Source: Lycocorax pyrrhopterus obiensis
Lineage: Eukaryota; Chordata; Aves; Passeriformes; Paradisaeidae
Reading direction: 5' to 3'
DNA length: 64,000 nt
Assembly (NCBI GenBank): GCA_014706295.1
Contig: JACSVZ010000006.1
Span: 30,851,629-30,915,628, forward strand
Shown: positions 1 through 13,506 of the stretch, in pieces
Layout of the letters: every line of letters starts with the position of its first letter
Numbering within the stretch: position 1 is the stretch's first letter
The notes under the pieces: generated by a model
Seen by the model: the letters and a program-made list of their open reading frames with translations, nothing else
The model's database searches: none
What the model was told of the DNA's origin: nothing
Position numbers and translations under genes: made by a program

Positions 1-3000
1 TTGGTGTATGCTTTAAAGGAATATTGCATCGTAACTTGCAATTTTCATGTTATGGTCAATGAATTATATAATTTGTGATGAGGACTTCTAATCACAGTGT
101 TAAATATATTCGTTGTTCTGCATTCTGCTGTTCTTGGTGATAATGATCAGAACTGCAGATTATGCAAGGAGCATAGTGCAGAGGAAGGCCCTTAGAGAAC
201 GTGTATGATATAGGTAGCTAGAGTTACTTCTATAATAACAAATAAGTGAAAGAAACCCACAGATAATGGAAGTGTTAATTCACTTCATTCAAGAAGTATT
301 TTCCTTCTGGTTCAACACTGCAAGTTGTATGTTCTTTCAATACCCATGTCCATACTTTGTGAGCACTCAGACAATGAAACCAACCACATTTTCAGCAGAG
401 AAGACAGCAAATGGCTTTTAGGTTATCAGACTTAGGGTCAAGTGCTTCAACAATATGAGTGGCTGGTACGTATTTTAAGGGATTGTTAGGAGGTGGTTTG
501 CTTTTCACAAAGTGAAAAAAAGTGAGAAAAGGAGGGAGGGCTGAATACAAATCTCCCCTTTCTTTCATCTGCTGTGAATTGTTATACAGAGACAAATGAC
601 AGTTTTTACTTTCCCTGAGAGTTCTTGTGCTTACAAGGAACTTGAACCTGTAACTCTTTAACATCTAAAGTGTCTCCTCAATAATTTCTTTTTGTTTTTC
701 TCCAGCCAAATACAGCTCTACTTATCTAGCATTTTAAGTGGTATCTTAGTATTTTCAGAAAAGCACCCTGTTTCCTTCTGAGTTTTTTCTCCATGTCAAA
801 GGCTGTCCTGGAGTTTCAAAAAGGTGGCCTCTTCTCTTTTAATAAGTGTATTTTGATGTGTGTAAAAAATACTCCACATAACTAAAATGTTTTGTTCAAA
901 CCCCAGGTACACTATTCCACTTCTGCTTTGGGATAGTATAAGTATAATGTGTAGTGAACTAACTGAAGGGACTGCATAAATTGAAAATAATCCTATATAA
1001 AATATATGGATTTTCTGTCCACAGTCAAGTAAGGGGAATGGTATTTCCTATTACTGTATTAAATTTCTTCAAAGGGTCATGCTTGTGTTTAAACCTTGCC
1101 ATAAAACTATAGAATCCACACCTTCTTAGTTACATATAAAAACACTTCAGGTATAACAAGTCCTGACTGAATATGTACATGGCTTTAAAAACAAAAACCT
1201 GTAACACTGTAATTCTTATTAGATACCAGATGCTTTTATGTTCTTTGGAGACCAAAGTTTTCTTTTGTTCTTTTAATTGTGTCATCTTTAAAAGGATCCT
1301 TTTTCTTTTAGGAAAAAAACCAGAACCCACCAAATTTGCACGGATTTTTCCCCAGAAATCTTTGGGTTTTGTATTATTGTACTATTCCTTTAAAATACTT
1401 ACCCATTGTTTCTTACAAGGAAAATATCTCTCTAGTATTAAGCTTTATTTTACTCTCATTTGATGGAAATTGTTTTATTTTATAAATAAAGGCCTATTTA
1501 AATGAGTTTAATGTCTCTCACAAGCCTCACTGATCAGTCGATGAAGTTAAAGAATCATCCTGCTCTTTTGTTCCTTCTGGTTGTTTTTCTGCTGTCTCAG
1601 TTCGCCAAGCTAGTTCATGAAGCAGCCGCAAAAATTCATCTCAGAGCTAGAGACAGTGTAACAGAAACAAAAGACATACAGAAGGGAGAGCAGGATCTGC
1701 TTTAGAAAATGCTCAGATTTATCTTTTATATCAGCTCTGGCTGGGATTCACAGAATAACTCAAACCAGTAGAAAAATAAGGCTGATGAACTCCTGTCCTG
1801 CTTGTGTTGATACTGGACTGATGCACCAAAATTAAGAACTGTTTCAGAGAGCTCATCTGGCTGAAAACCCTCCCTACCAAAAGCTTGCTACACAAGCTTG
1901 CAGGTGAGAGAGAATAGCAGGTCTTTGTAAAATCCCACAAATAGTGAGGAGACGAACTTGAAAACCGCTAGTTTGCTCTAAAGAATAGATGGCCTAGAAT
2001 TTTAATGAGTTGCCACACTCATTTTGTGTTTGGGAAGGAAGCCCATGGCTCTTTATATCAACATCAGAAATTTCACTGACCTTAGGCAAGACTTTTTCAT
2101 TTTAAATTATTTATTCTTCCATCAGGGTGTCCAGCTGGAGAGTTTAGCAAGGAACACATGCAGTACTTTAAACTTGTTTCTAAGCTCAGCAGTATGATAA
2201 AAAAACCTGCACCTTAATCATATGAAAAAGTCCTTCTGGTTCATACAAATTTCACAGCATCACTTGAAAATTGACTCCTTTTCTGGCAAAGCCACCTGCA
2301 ATTTTCTTCAAATTTCATCGTAGGGAATTAAAATGTCCTGAGAATTGTGTTAACATTATGAATTTCTAGTGTCGAGAGTATGTAATTTTATAATATATTT
2401 ATGTATCTATTATATGAAGAAATATTAAAGTTAAAAGAGATTGAAATAAAGTAATAGTCTAACACTCATCGACATGCCTGTCAATAGACTGATAGGATGT
2501 GTAATTATGGGTGCCTACGAATGGGATTTAAGACAACAGGAGAAGCCAGTTTCCCTTTAGTCATGTTGTTCTTGATGCCCACAGAGGTCAGGCAGCCAGA
2601 TGGGCACAGGTGATTTTAACTGAGGAAGTTTCAGCATTTGGAGCTGTGAAATGCAAAGTGATATAAGTTATACAGCCAATAAATGTGTTTGTATAAAGTC
2701 CTCATTAACAGGAAAAAAATCACGGGCAACAAAAAACTGAGTACATTTTTTGAAACAGCATCTTGCCTTATACTTTCCTGCTATTTTTACCCTTCCAAAA
2801 GTTCACAATTCTGTTTCTTCAGAGAATAATTTCCACCTAGCTATTCTTGTTCCGACCTTAAAACTTCTTGTCATAAAAGCATTTCTTGGTTAGTGGGTTA
2901 CTTAAATATCCTCCATTGACTAATTGCCAGAAGGGGCAAACATAATAGCAACAAAACTCCATGGCTCTGTTAACCTTTAATGAAGATAGTTTATTGATGG

Positions 3001-5409
3001 AGGAGCTGATTCCATGTGGAAAGTCAGAAATCCAATGACTTGTTCATAAGTATTTTTCCACACTTTAGTCTACAAAGTCAAGAAAGAAGAGTCTAAAGTA
3101 AATCTATCGGTAAATGTAGTCAGTTTGCAATTGTCTTACTGGTTAGCTTTCGATAATACAGTATTTGCTTGATTTATGTCCAAAACTGTGATGTGTTTTT
3201 CTCTAATTTGATGGATTGTCAGAGACTTGCAGATGAAGGAAACAATGTACATACTGCAAGCAGTGCTGCAGAATCTCTTCTAGGACTGTGATGAGTCAAT
3301 ACCCTTAAAAAAATCATAGAAAGGTAATTTGAAACCTAAAATACATCAGAAGTTATATATACTTCAGGGATTGCCCTCACTTACCTCTGCTTTGGTTCAC
3401 GTCTTGGGGCATTTGAGTTGTATTCCTTTTTGATGAAACTAGACTAGGAAATTTGCTCCAGGACATCACAGGCACTCCACTTGTGAGCGAGTATTCATTC
3501 ATTCAGATTAATTCTACTCCAAAGTAAAACTGCCTCAAAATACCTATATGGATGATAGGTCCCCAACATCAACCTGCTCTGTTCTATAAGTGCATTCAGA
3601 CTATGCTGCTTAGAAAGGTAGAATAGATCCTGTGCAGTAACAGTATATTGTATAATATTGATACATCACTTGCTCATGGCCTAGATTTATGCCCACAAAA
3701 AAGTGCATTGATTCATTGTCCAGCTGGGCTACCTCTACTGCATTTGTAGCTTTAATTATATGGTAGACCTGCATTGTATGTTGCTGTTTGGGTAAATGGG
3801 GCTAGAAATCCTTGCTACGCTGAGATCATTATGGTTGAAGATGGGTTGAAAGGTAATTCAAATAAATTTTGGAGTAAAAAAGATTGCACCAGTCTCTTTC
3901 CTTTCTGATTTTTTTTTTCAATCTCATGAACAAAGTTCTGAATTTATTCAGCTGTGCAAAATGGGAATTTCCAAGGCACAAGAGTATTGAGTTCTAGAAA
4001 ATGTTCAGATGACATAACGCAGGAATTTTATTTTGGGGACCAATTCTGCAGACTTTCGTTCACTCTGTAACTTTGTCAGTCTGAGAAAAATAGTTTCTCA
4101 TATAGGAAACAGAATGATATATCATAGAAGATGTTTCATGTGAATTCCTTCTTTGCTCAGTGTAAGTCTTACCTGGACTTATACATGCTTGAGAGATTGT
4201 CTGTACTTGCTCGGAAACTTTTTCACTTTAGTAGATGGACGTGGAGGCACAATAATGTTAACACATACAGTTATTCAGAAATCTTTGAAGGGATACCGGA
4301 ACAGTGTCTCTGTTGGAAATTGACCTTCCTTTGTTCCCATAAACTGGATACATGCATGCAGCCAAGGAGGAAGAAAATAGCTGAAGAAGGAGACACTAGA
4401 TACAATAGACTCTGCCTCAGACAGATTTATTGGATGGGGTTACATTCACAAGCAGAACAAATAGGTTAATTTATTTTTATCCGTAAGTCAGCTAACTGCA
4501 TGTGAAGTAGGTAATCTAAGTCGAAAGACACAAAAATAGTGTTAATTAGATTTTTAGAGGCTGTCTCACCCCAGCTGAACTTCTAAACAGAGTTTGTTAA
4601 ACTTTGAGTGAGCAATACATGTGCATTGAGGTTTACAAACAATTCAACTATCAGATACATAACTAATGAGATGAAATGTACTCTATTAATGATTGTATCC
4701 GTTGGTAATTCATAACTAAATACATTTCTATTTTTTCCCCCATATTTGTAGCCATAACATTAACTCGAAGGTTAAGAGAGTCAAATAACTGGGAGCTGAC
4801 ATGGTAAAGTGAATCTACGAAATGAGTTCAAACATTTCTTAATTAGTTTTTGTTGGTAATTATTAACTATGAGATTTTGAGAGATACAGTGTCAACATTT
4901 TTTTGAAGGACAAGTTGAACAGTGTATCTTGATATTTTGTCTCTGAAGTCCTTTTTTACTTTCCATGTGATGCAAAAGGCAATTTAATGCTTTTTGAATA
5001 ACTAATTTTAGAATTAAGGAGTCAACTTCACCTTTACATCTTTTCTAAGAAGATGAAATTTTCTACTTAGAATCATGGTCTTCTTACAGCTCAGCACTAC
5101 AGTTATTTGCTGGTCTCTAAGGCTTCTAAGTTCTGATGTTAAAGCAGAAACATATGGCTATTTTTGTGACGTTGCATGCAGGGGTTTTGCATGTGACTGC
5201 GAGGCACACACACAGAAAGAGTATCTGAATGCTGTAGGAAAAGAGAAAGAATGAGTGTGAGAGAGAGTGGGTAAGAGAGCTTCACTTTCCTGTGTGAGTA
5301 AAGTGAGGGGAATTATATCTGTCCTTTGGTTTTGTATTGAATAGGCTCAAGACCCACGGTGTCAGTTTTGGACCTACTTATTTTCCTTCCTTTCTTCTTT
5401 TCTACTACT
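1..5409. other. AT-rich gene-free sequence
   Basis: No reading frame here has a recognisable domain. The longest (112 codons, plus strand, 4131-4469) has no family signature and looks like chance. No CR1 tail, LTR ends or RNA gene were seen. An AATAAA hexamer near 1487 and other such hexamers occur at the density expected of AT-rich DNA and are not taken as transcript ends. Confidence 0.6.
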
Positions 5410-5430
5410 TCTCTCTCTCTCTCTCTCTCT
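5410..5430. repeat. (TC)n microsatellite
   Basis: About ten uninterrupted TC units, set in a wider pyrimidine-rich stretch from about 5385. It is likely to vary in length between individuals. Confidence 0.9.
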
Positions 5431-8340
5431 ATCTTGCTACGTGCAGACCCCCTATATACACAAACCACTTAAATTGATTGTCGTGGAATCTTTTTAGATT
5501 TAAATATTTTGCCAAAACAGGATTTTAAATTAAAAGCTCTGTTTAGGGCAGCAGGGCAGAGAATAAAAAGATTGTTAATCCCGGCCTGGGTAGGGGAGGG
5601 GTGGATGGCTTCTTCTGGCAAAAGTCAGAAGAAATAAATTCCACACGGAATGGAACTAAAAAAATCTGAAATTATTTAAGTAACATTAATTTCAATTGTA
5701 CTATCCTGTTATTAAAATAAAAGTTATATATCCATTCATAAGTCTGCCCTTTTGTTGTTGTTGTTGGATTGTTGCGTGGCATAGGGATGAGTTTGGGTTT
5801 TTTTTCTCTACCATGACTGTTTCTGCCTTCTGGAGGAGCTGGTATTCATTATCCTGTTTTTCACCGAAAATGAAAAACAATCCTCACAATGCTGCTGTTT
5901 TCTGAGACAAAAGCTATGTTTTCTGTTCCCCAGTGCTGCCCAAAGAATGCATTTGAAGCATCTAGCTTTTGCCTTGGACTTGGTTTTAGAGTGTTCTGCT
6001 AGAAAGGTATTGCAGGAGCAAAGGTCTCTCTCACTCATTGCATTTTAAAGTTGCAACCAACTCAGCTACCCTTAAAAGCATCAGGGGTGTACAATTTGTC
6101 TCAGTTTTGCATCACTTGGTTGAAGAGTTCAGTGAAAAAAGTTAGGTAGGGATGAACAAAATATTTTCTGGTTATGGAGTGTTCTGGGGAGACACCGTGT
6201 TTGGGGATGATTGTATTAGTGGATTTTTTTCTAATGCTGGATTCTGTATGCCTCTTTCTTGCATGTAAAGTAGTAAAACTGAGTTTGGGGTTTTCATGTA
6301 TTTATTACTATTTCCATAGAATATGTCAAAACAATAATTTTTAGGCAATAAAGATCTGCAAAAAAACTATTATGAAAACTGTGGCATTCAAGCTGTCATG
6401 ATGGAAATTTATTGGCATTAGACTCCAAAGCAAAAATAAAATAACATCCCTATATTTAAATTTACAATGGCTAATGAAAACTGCAAACTATATACGTATG
6501 ATTGTTGTATTTTCCATTAACTCCATTAACTGTTTCCATAAAGATAATTGGAATTGTTTTCTTCTGATGAAAAGGTGAAAAAAGTGATTCCACAAATGTC
6601 TAGAAAGATCTCATTTTTCAGAAAGATGTCATATTACAGTGGCTAGATGTTTTTATTGAGTCGAGCATTTTAAATGCCTTAATAAAGTGCTCTCATTGGC
6701 AACATTTGCATTTTCATTTGCATTCATTTGCCACATTTTTATCATTCTTTTGGATTTAGAAACAGAGTATATTGCATTTCTTTCAAATTTAGCTATCGAG
6801 AAATTTAATTGAGTAGTGGAAGCTTTGTACTCAAGCAATTCTTAAACTAGATACTCCATTTAAAATGGATGTGAAGAGTATAATTAGTTGTGTCAATAAG
6901 TGATATCAAGATTCTCTGAAAAATGCAGTGAGAATATCACAGAAGTAAACAGAAGATTTTACTCCCCTCACTTATCAGTTGAGTACCTTCATGAATATTG
7001 ACTAATTTAAACTAGAGTGTTTCTTTTACCCCTGAAAAAAGCAAAGTAAAACAAGCAATCATAAGATGAATTTAGCTGGTTATCCCTTTGACAGGTGATG
7101 TAATGAAAAAGTCATACACTTTGTGTACCTGAAGTGCATTTTTCTATCCGTCAAATGCTTGCTGTCATGTGATGCTTACTTTGTGAATGTGAATAAAAAT
7201 TTGTTACAGCAAATGTATTTCAGAATATGAATCTTTAAACTACAGTGCACATTGCTCAGGATGTGTCAGAGCTGAAACCATTCCAATCATAAAGCCCCAT
7301 GGTACTTCTTATCTGTATTTGCTGAATATATTTAAGCAGGCTGCTAAAAAATAGCTTTGGGGAGATGGATTGTGTATATTTTTCAGAACATAAAAAATAA
7401 ACAAGGGTACAGGAGACATACACTACACAGAAATCTACCTCCTTTTCCTGCCTTTTCTCCTTACTATCAGAACCTGAGACTTGAATGGTCATTCCACTTT
7501 ACAATTACTGACAATTTCTCAAAGAAATCAAAACTTAGAAGCATTTAGTTTCTACCTCCTCCCTATTTACAAACAGATTGAATTTTTAAAAGCAATATAG
7601 AAGTAATTTTTTTAAGAGAGCAGTTTAAAATGGCTTTTAGTAAAATTATTTTTCTACAACAATGGAATGAGAATTATATAAACATTGCCTACAAGAAGGA
7701 CCAGCAACAGAGAATGTAAAACACTTCTTTGAGATGGGCCATTGTTGGAAAGGTGGTATATGGAAATGTTTAAGAAATCTGAACTATGAATAATTTACTG
7801 AAAATCAGATGTGGCATATTGTGTCTTAAAAATCCATAAATAACAGCAACTTTCTTCAGTACACCTTCTTGTGAATTTATGTGGTTTTTTAATAAATAAA
7901 TTTCTCTAGAGAAAATAGCTTTCAAATATTAACATTCACATGGATATAGCTGGAGGCAATATAAATCTACCTGTGCTTCTGTTAAGACCCTTATCCCCAA
8001 ACCATCCTTCTATTACAATAAGGAAACTAAACTAACTGCCCAAACCAAAAAGTTCGTATTTGTCAATAATTTAACAGTGACTAATATTACACAGAACATT
8101 TAATTGTTTAGAGATAGACCAGAAGGTTATTTTTGGAGAAAGGGAGAAAAACTGACTTTGTTTGAAATATTCCATCTGTAAAGAAAGGGAAAACTAATCT
8201 GAAAATGCATAAAGGAAAAAGTGGGCGCTGCAATTAAATTTATTCAGGTGGAAATGGCATTTCCTGTAGTTCAAAACCAGAAGTAATGACTCTACTCAGA
8301 TTTCCAAGGACAAAATAAAAGAGTTTTTTTGCTTAGTCGT
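5431..8340. other. AT-rich gene-free sequence
   Basis: Unique-looking, A/T-rich DNA. Only short reading frames occur on either strand, none with a recognisable motif. Near 6690-6730 there are several closely spaced copies of CATTTGCAT-like words, which resemble octamer-type sites but are not strong evidence of function. Confidence 0.55.
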
Positions 8341-8499
8341 CACAGCAATGGAGCACTGTGTTACTACACAGTGCAGATCTGACCCAAAGAAGGCTTAATG
8401 CAAAAACAATTGTACAAAACTACTCTTCTTCTAAGGAGCAGAGAAGACACTTCTTCGGTACTGCCCCAAGCCTTCTGTCAAATTGTCCCTTTAATCATC

Positions 8500-8960
8500 T
8501 GATTCAGAGTCTGCTAATGCAAACAGGGGATGCCAGTGCCCTGTCCCTGGACTTCTGTGGCCTTGCCCCTTTACTGGGGCCGCCTCATGGAGGCTCCACA
8601 GGTAGCTCCACTGCCTGGATGTGCTGTGGAAGCTGCGTGGGTGTTTGCTGAAGGCAGCTGCCTGAGACACCGATACCAGTCAGAGGAGGGACTCAGTCCT
8701 GCCCAGAAGCCAAATGTGAGAATGGGGCTAAGCTGTAAGGCAGCACAGCTGTCGCTGTGAACAGAGCAGCACTGCAGGGCTGCAAAGGAGTCCCACATCC
8801 CACCTTTTTTGTCTGCTCACAGCCTCACCCTGAGTGCCCATAGCTATTTCTGTGACTGTGCTAGGGAAGGATGCTGTATCAGTGCCACCAGTCAGTATTC
8901 TCACACTCCACATGAAGAAAATGCTTTGCAGGAAGGCTCCCACGCTGTAGTGACAAGGGC
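8500..8960. other. GC-richer patch, unclassified
   Basis: This stretch is clearly richer in G and C than its surroundings and carries several overlapping open frames on both strands (60-100 codons), as expected when stop codons become rare. CpG pairs are few, so it is not a typical CpG island. None of the frames resembles a known protein. It could be a decayed interspersed repeat or unique sequence; I could not identify ends, a tail or target-site duplications. Confidence 0.35.
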
Positions 8961-8999
8961 CTACAAATAACTCCTCAGAGTGCAGAGGGTGGAATTTTG

Positions 9000-11471
9000 G
9001 CATATTTACTCTTCTATTGTACTACACATTAGGACATTAGGATAAGGTGGAAATTTTTTTTGCATGCATGAGAAAAACTTACCTTAGGCATGACAATAAC
9101 TTTTGAACATTACAGAAAAGCAAAGAAGGGAAAATCCCTCTCTTTAGTTGTATTCTCCAGTTCCGTATTTACACATGAAAAGCATGCTGCTGATTTATCA
9201 TTAAGATGGGGATTCAAATTAACAAGACACTTGCTGTTTCAGACTGAATGCTGTGTTGAAGCAGAAATAAATGTTGTGTTATAGCCAATTTCAGGCACAG
9301 TGGGGTTGCTGCAGGGTGTTGGGATGACACTTTTCCTTATGAGTTTCCTAGCTGGAAACTGAGACTCGGTGTGGAATGGTCTCCCTGTGACTGAGAGGCT
9401 GTGTAGGTGGGCAATCCTTCAGTGAGTCTCCTGGGCATCAGCTTATCAAAACTCTGGCAACACCCAAAATGTCCACCCAGGGAGTCTGTTTCTTTTTTCT
9501 GTTGTCAACTTTTCTCCTTCTGTCACTCACAGATCTTTTGCCAGATTAAATTTAGCATACTTCCAGCTGTTAGCCTGCAGATTTTCCATGTATTATGCAA
9601 AGTATGGATGAGAGATTTCACATTGTACTTGTTTCAAATATTTTAAGATTTTCTTTAATAATTTACCAAAGAAAACCCAAATAATAAGAAACCATATGAG
9701 CACGGCCCATAAGGAAAGAAAGACAAAGAGGTGGTTAATAATCTCAGAATCATCACATATATTACAACATGAACATTGAACAAGCAAGTCTTTCAACCAC
9801 AGCACACATTCAAAGACCCTCACTCTAGCGAAATTTGAATGTTTAAACCAATCCTTTTTCAAATATATGTAGTCCAAATAGACATCTCTAAATTCCAAAC
9901 TTCTCTGAAACTTGAGTCTCCCTCTTTTCCTTCATGGCATGCAGAGAAGCAAACTCCTAGCATTTCTTCAAACAAGACTCTCATGGTGAAACATGTATTA
10001 ATGTGAGCTCAGGTTTTTCCTGTTTGCTCTTCCTTCTTGTATGTTGGAACCAGAAAAAAAAAAGTGGAAAACTAAAGGAGGTAGTATGATTGTGATTTTA
10101 TAGATTCATCTATGTTAGATTCCTATTTCATACTGATTCTTGTTTGATGCTGTATGGATATATCCTTCTGTTTCCCTTATGTTAATAGGTGATGAGTTCC
10201 TCACCCAGTCTAGAGAGTTTGACTATCTGACCCCTGTTTTCAGTGTGTTATAAGCAAAAGGCATTATTTTGATTTCTTGTGATTCTATCGAAAAAATTGT
10301 CCTGCTTCACTCCTTCAGGTACGCATACCTTCAGAGCCTTCTGTGATGCCAGGGAATGGCAGACTGGATTTTCATCAACAGCAAGAAGGCAGTTATGCAG
10401 ATGATTAATGATTCCCTGCTGCAGGAATACCGTCTACTGGTGGGTGGGCTCCACTAACTAACTTCAGATTTCTCTGGCAGCATGATCTATAGCAAGGTAA
10501 CATTTGTATTCAGTATGCAACTCTCACTTTATATTCAGTCTAAAGTAAAAGGTGGCTTGGTCACAGTCTTAGTGGAAGTCTTTAGTTCTATTATATGTTC
10601 AGAGAAATTAGAAGAATTTCCTTACTCAGGGTCAGAAGTTCTCTGTCCTTCTTGTAACTTAGCTTTACTCTGCACTATACCATTTTATTTTTTACCACTT
10701 TGAACGTAATTGTTTCATTTTTGTTCCCTAAATTCTTTGCTATTTCTGCCTTCACTCTTCTGCTATATACACTGCCAAAAATGTATGCAAACATCGTTTG
10801 AGACCTTAACTCAAGAGTTCTAGCTAGTTCTCATAGCACATTCACTACATTTCTGCTGCAGTTTAATCAAGGAAGGTAAGATTTTTCTCTTCAGTCAGGA
10901 AACTGAAAATATAGTAAAGACAACAAAGAATAAAAACTACTTTGTCAAAAACTCCAACAATAGTAATTTTAAATCTGTCAGATCTGAACTGCTCAACTAG
11001 TAGCTCCTCACGGGCACATTTCCTCCCTCTCCTTTTTTCTCAGTTTAGGAAATTTTTGAGTAATCACTTCATTCAAAAATTAGATAATAACTTCACCTTT
11101 TAAAAGATATTGAAATAAAAGTTGCATATTTTCCTCAAAGGAAAATTTATCGCTAAAACATTTTGACCTAGAGGGTTTTCTTCTGTAAAGGGGTTAGAAA
11201 TTTGAATATGCCCACCTGTCTGCCTCCTTTGACAGTTTTATTGTTCTTGTCCTAAAAGTGTCCTACTAGTTTAATAGTCACAAGTGATTCTAACAATTAA
11301 AACACTTTATGTATTTTTAAGGAACATGTAAGATTCAACAAAGTTGCTAAGACAACATTTTTTCTTAGCTCCAGGGTGGAAAGGACAGTTCATACCATCA
11401 TAGAAAAGGGAATGTGGGCAGAGTATGAGAACAGAATTGAGAGTATGAGAGTGCGAGAACAGTCTTGGTAT
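9000..11471. other. AT-rich gene-free sequence
   Basis: No gene, RNA gene or classified repeat was seen. The reading frames are short and lack family features. The stretch ends at the left target-site copy of the solo LTR. Confidence 0.55.
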
Positions 11472-11476
11472 TCACC
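11472..11476. repeat. Left target-site duplication TCACC
   Basis: TCACC lies immediately left of the LTR and is repeated exactly at 12064-12068. A 5-bp duplication fits an ERVL-type or gamma-like integrase. It fixes the element's ends. Confidence 0.75.
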
Positions 11477-11749
11477 AGTGCTGGTTTTGGCTGGGGTAGA
11501 GTCAGTTTTCTTTGCAGTAGCTAGTAGGGGGGGTGTGTTTTGAATTTGTGCTGGAAACAGTCTAAATGACACAGGAATATTTTCAGTACTGCTGAGCAGC
11601 CTTTAAACAGAGTGAGGGCCTTTTCTGCTTCTTGCACTTACCAGCAAGGAGGCTGGGAGTGCACAAGAAATTGGGAGGGAATGCAGCTGAGACAGCTGTT
11701 CCCAATGGACTCAAGCAATATTCCATACCATACCATATCATGCTCAGCA

Positions 11750-11755
11750 TATAAA
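11750..11755 (+). promoter_or_regulatory. LTR TATA box
   Basis: TATAAA follows GCTCAGCA inside the copy 1 LTR and lies about 180 bp before the poly(A) signal, the usual U3/R layout. It is intact here, whereas copy 2 at about 51.7 kb has TGTAAA at the same place. Residual promoter activity is possible but not shown. Confidence 0.65.
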
Positions 11756-11932
11756 GCTGGAGGAAGAAGAAGGAGGGGGGACACATTCAGAGTGATGGTG
11801 TTCTGTCTTCCCAAGTCACTGTTAAGTGTGATGGGCTCCTGCTCTACTGGGGATGGCTGAATATCCGCCTGCCTGTGGGAAGTTAGAAATTAATATTTTG
11901 CTTTGCTTGTGCATGCAGCTTTTACTTTATAT

Positions 11933-11938
11933 ATTAAA
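11933..11938 (+). terminator. LTR poly(A) signal ATTAAA
   Basis: ATTAAA lies in the R/U5 part of the copy 1 LTR. The same hexamer in the same context (TATTAAACT) occurs in copy 2 at 51891-51896, which supports it as a family feature. Confidence 0.65.
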
Positions 11939-12063
11939 CTATTTCATCTTAGCTCAGGAGTTTTCTCTCTTTGACCCTTCCAATTCTCTCCCCCATCCCA
12001 TGACGGGGGAGGGAGTGAGGGGATGTCTGGTACTTAATTTCTTGCTGGGGTTAAACCACAACA

Positions 12064-12068
12064 TCACC
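12064..12068. repeat. Right target-site duplication TCACC
   Basis: This is an exact copy of the five bases at 11472-11476, directly after the terminal CA of the LTR. Confidence 0.75.
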
Positions 12069-13467
12069 TAAATTGTGCAAGACACAAGCTTTAACCCTAT
12101 AGCAACAATTTTAGACAACGTGACTTTATCATGGGTTTTCCGTACCCTCTGAGCTTAGGCTGAGTTCATGGTTTTTTACTGCATAAGCCTTTTTTTTCAG
12201 CTCAAAAGACCCTGAGAGAATTTAAGAAAAAAGAATGGTAGAAAGCACTGTGGATTGAGAAAACAATTTTCCCTCAGACTGATCTCAAACTTCTTTACTT
12301 ACACAAGATTTATCTTTGTAGTATTTTTAAGGTGATTGTCAGCAGTGTCTGAAGAAGTGGAGAGTGGTTTTGTTATAATGTTTTTATTTAGGAAATATAA
12401 AATAGTGACGCAGAGAATAGTGAATTGTGTATTTCTCTAGAGGTGAATCAAACACGGCATTGGGAAAATACTTTCAGTAGAGAAATGGGTGAACATTATA
12501 TTTTAGTCAGAGCTCTTATACAGTATGCGTGGAAAAAACCCATGCCATATGACTGAATTAAAGCATGAAGAACACTGTTTGGAGGAGATGTAGTGTTTCA
12601 GGCAGGTGGCAGGTTGAGAAGAAGGAGGCTGGTGAGGACATGATCATTACATACTAGTGCCAAACGTTTCAGTGGTTATTACAGTCTGAAAGTCACACTG
12701 AAGAAGCTTGTGAGGAAAGACTGTTTTCAGAGGCAGAAACAAATATGCTTACTGACTCTTGGCATGAAAATTTTGGTTTGATTTCTTTTTATATCTTAGC
12801 AGAAATAAGGCTTGTTTTCACTAACTTGAATTGTGAATATTTTGTGATAGCAAGTTGCTTCGGGCCTACTTCTTCAGGCTTGTTCCATTTCATACTTTTT
12901 TTCTCTTTCTGAATCTGGAGTAAAAGAGACAGCAACAGCTGCCAATGTAAGGTTCTAAACAATTGAGATTTTAGTATTTAACTCACATTCTAATAGGTTT
13001 GAATGTTTCTCAACATGCTCAATTTGTGCTGAATCTTGTGACAGAAAATTTTTCCATAATCCTACTTTGTTTGTATTGAGATCAAATCGTTGCATTTTAA
13101 CACTAAAATGACAGTTGGAATGAGATTAAAATGGCAGGAAATATAGCAGGACTTTGCATTGTGAATTAAATGAAATGATTATATGTACAGCTGCACAACC
13201 ATGCACCATGATCTAGAAATTTTGCAGAAAGGTTTCCCTTATGGTATTTGCAGGATTTTCCTTCCCCCCCAAAAACATCCACTGGACATGGTGTTTTGTG
13301 AGTAGACTTCAAATTCTTCTAACATTTATGCAGAGTTCAAAAGTAACCACGGGGCCTTGGGATCGCCTTATTTGAGATACCTTATTCATGAAAATTACAA
13401 ATGTCTGTTTAGCCTAGGGCTTTCAAGAGCACTTTTAAAGAAGGCATAAAAATTAAAGAGAAAGTCT

Positions 13468-13506
13468 TTTCAAAGGAAGGCGGAGAAATTCCTTTCAAAG
13501 GAAGGC
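13468..13506. repeat. Short direct repeat, 14 bp, period 25
   Basis: TTTCAAAGGAAGGC occurs exactly at 13468-13481 and again at 13493-13506. It looks like a small local duplication. Confidence 0.8.

Larger units (their letters stand above)
11477..12063 (+). mobile_element. Solo LTR of avian ERVL-like retrovirus, copy 1
   Basis: This 587-bp element begins AGTGCTGGTTTTGGCTGGG, where the family start appears to be TG, so the first base is probably mutated. It ends GGTTAAACCACAACA. I recognise it from memory as an LTR family common in bird genomes. In order it shows a U3 region, a TATAAA box at 11750-11755, a purine-rich stretch, an ATTAAA poly(A) signal at 11933-11938 and a U5 end in CA. Perfect 5-bp direct repeats (TCACC) flank it. 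No gag, pol or env sequence lies beside it, so it is a solo LTR left by recombination between two LTRs. The short open frames inside it are LTR shadows, not genes. Confidence 0.85.

Noticed and set aside
8500..9003. Overlapping open frames in the GC-rich patch as a gene or CpG island
   Set aside because: CpG pairs are scarce, the frames overlap on both strands, and no product is recognisable.
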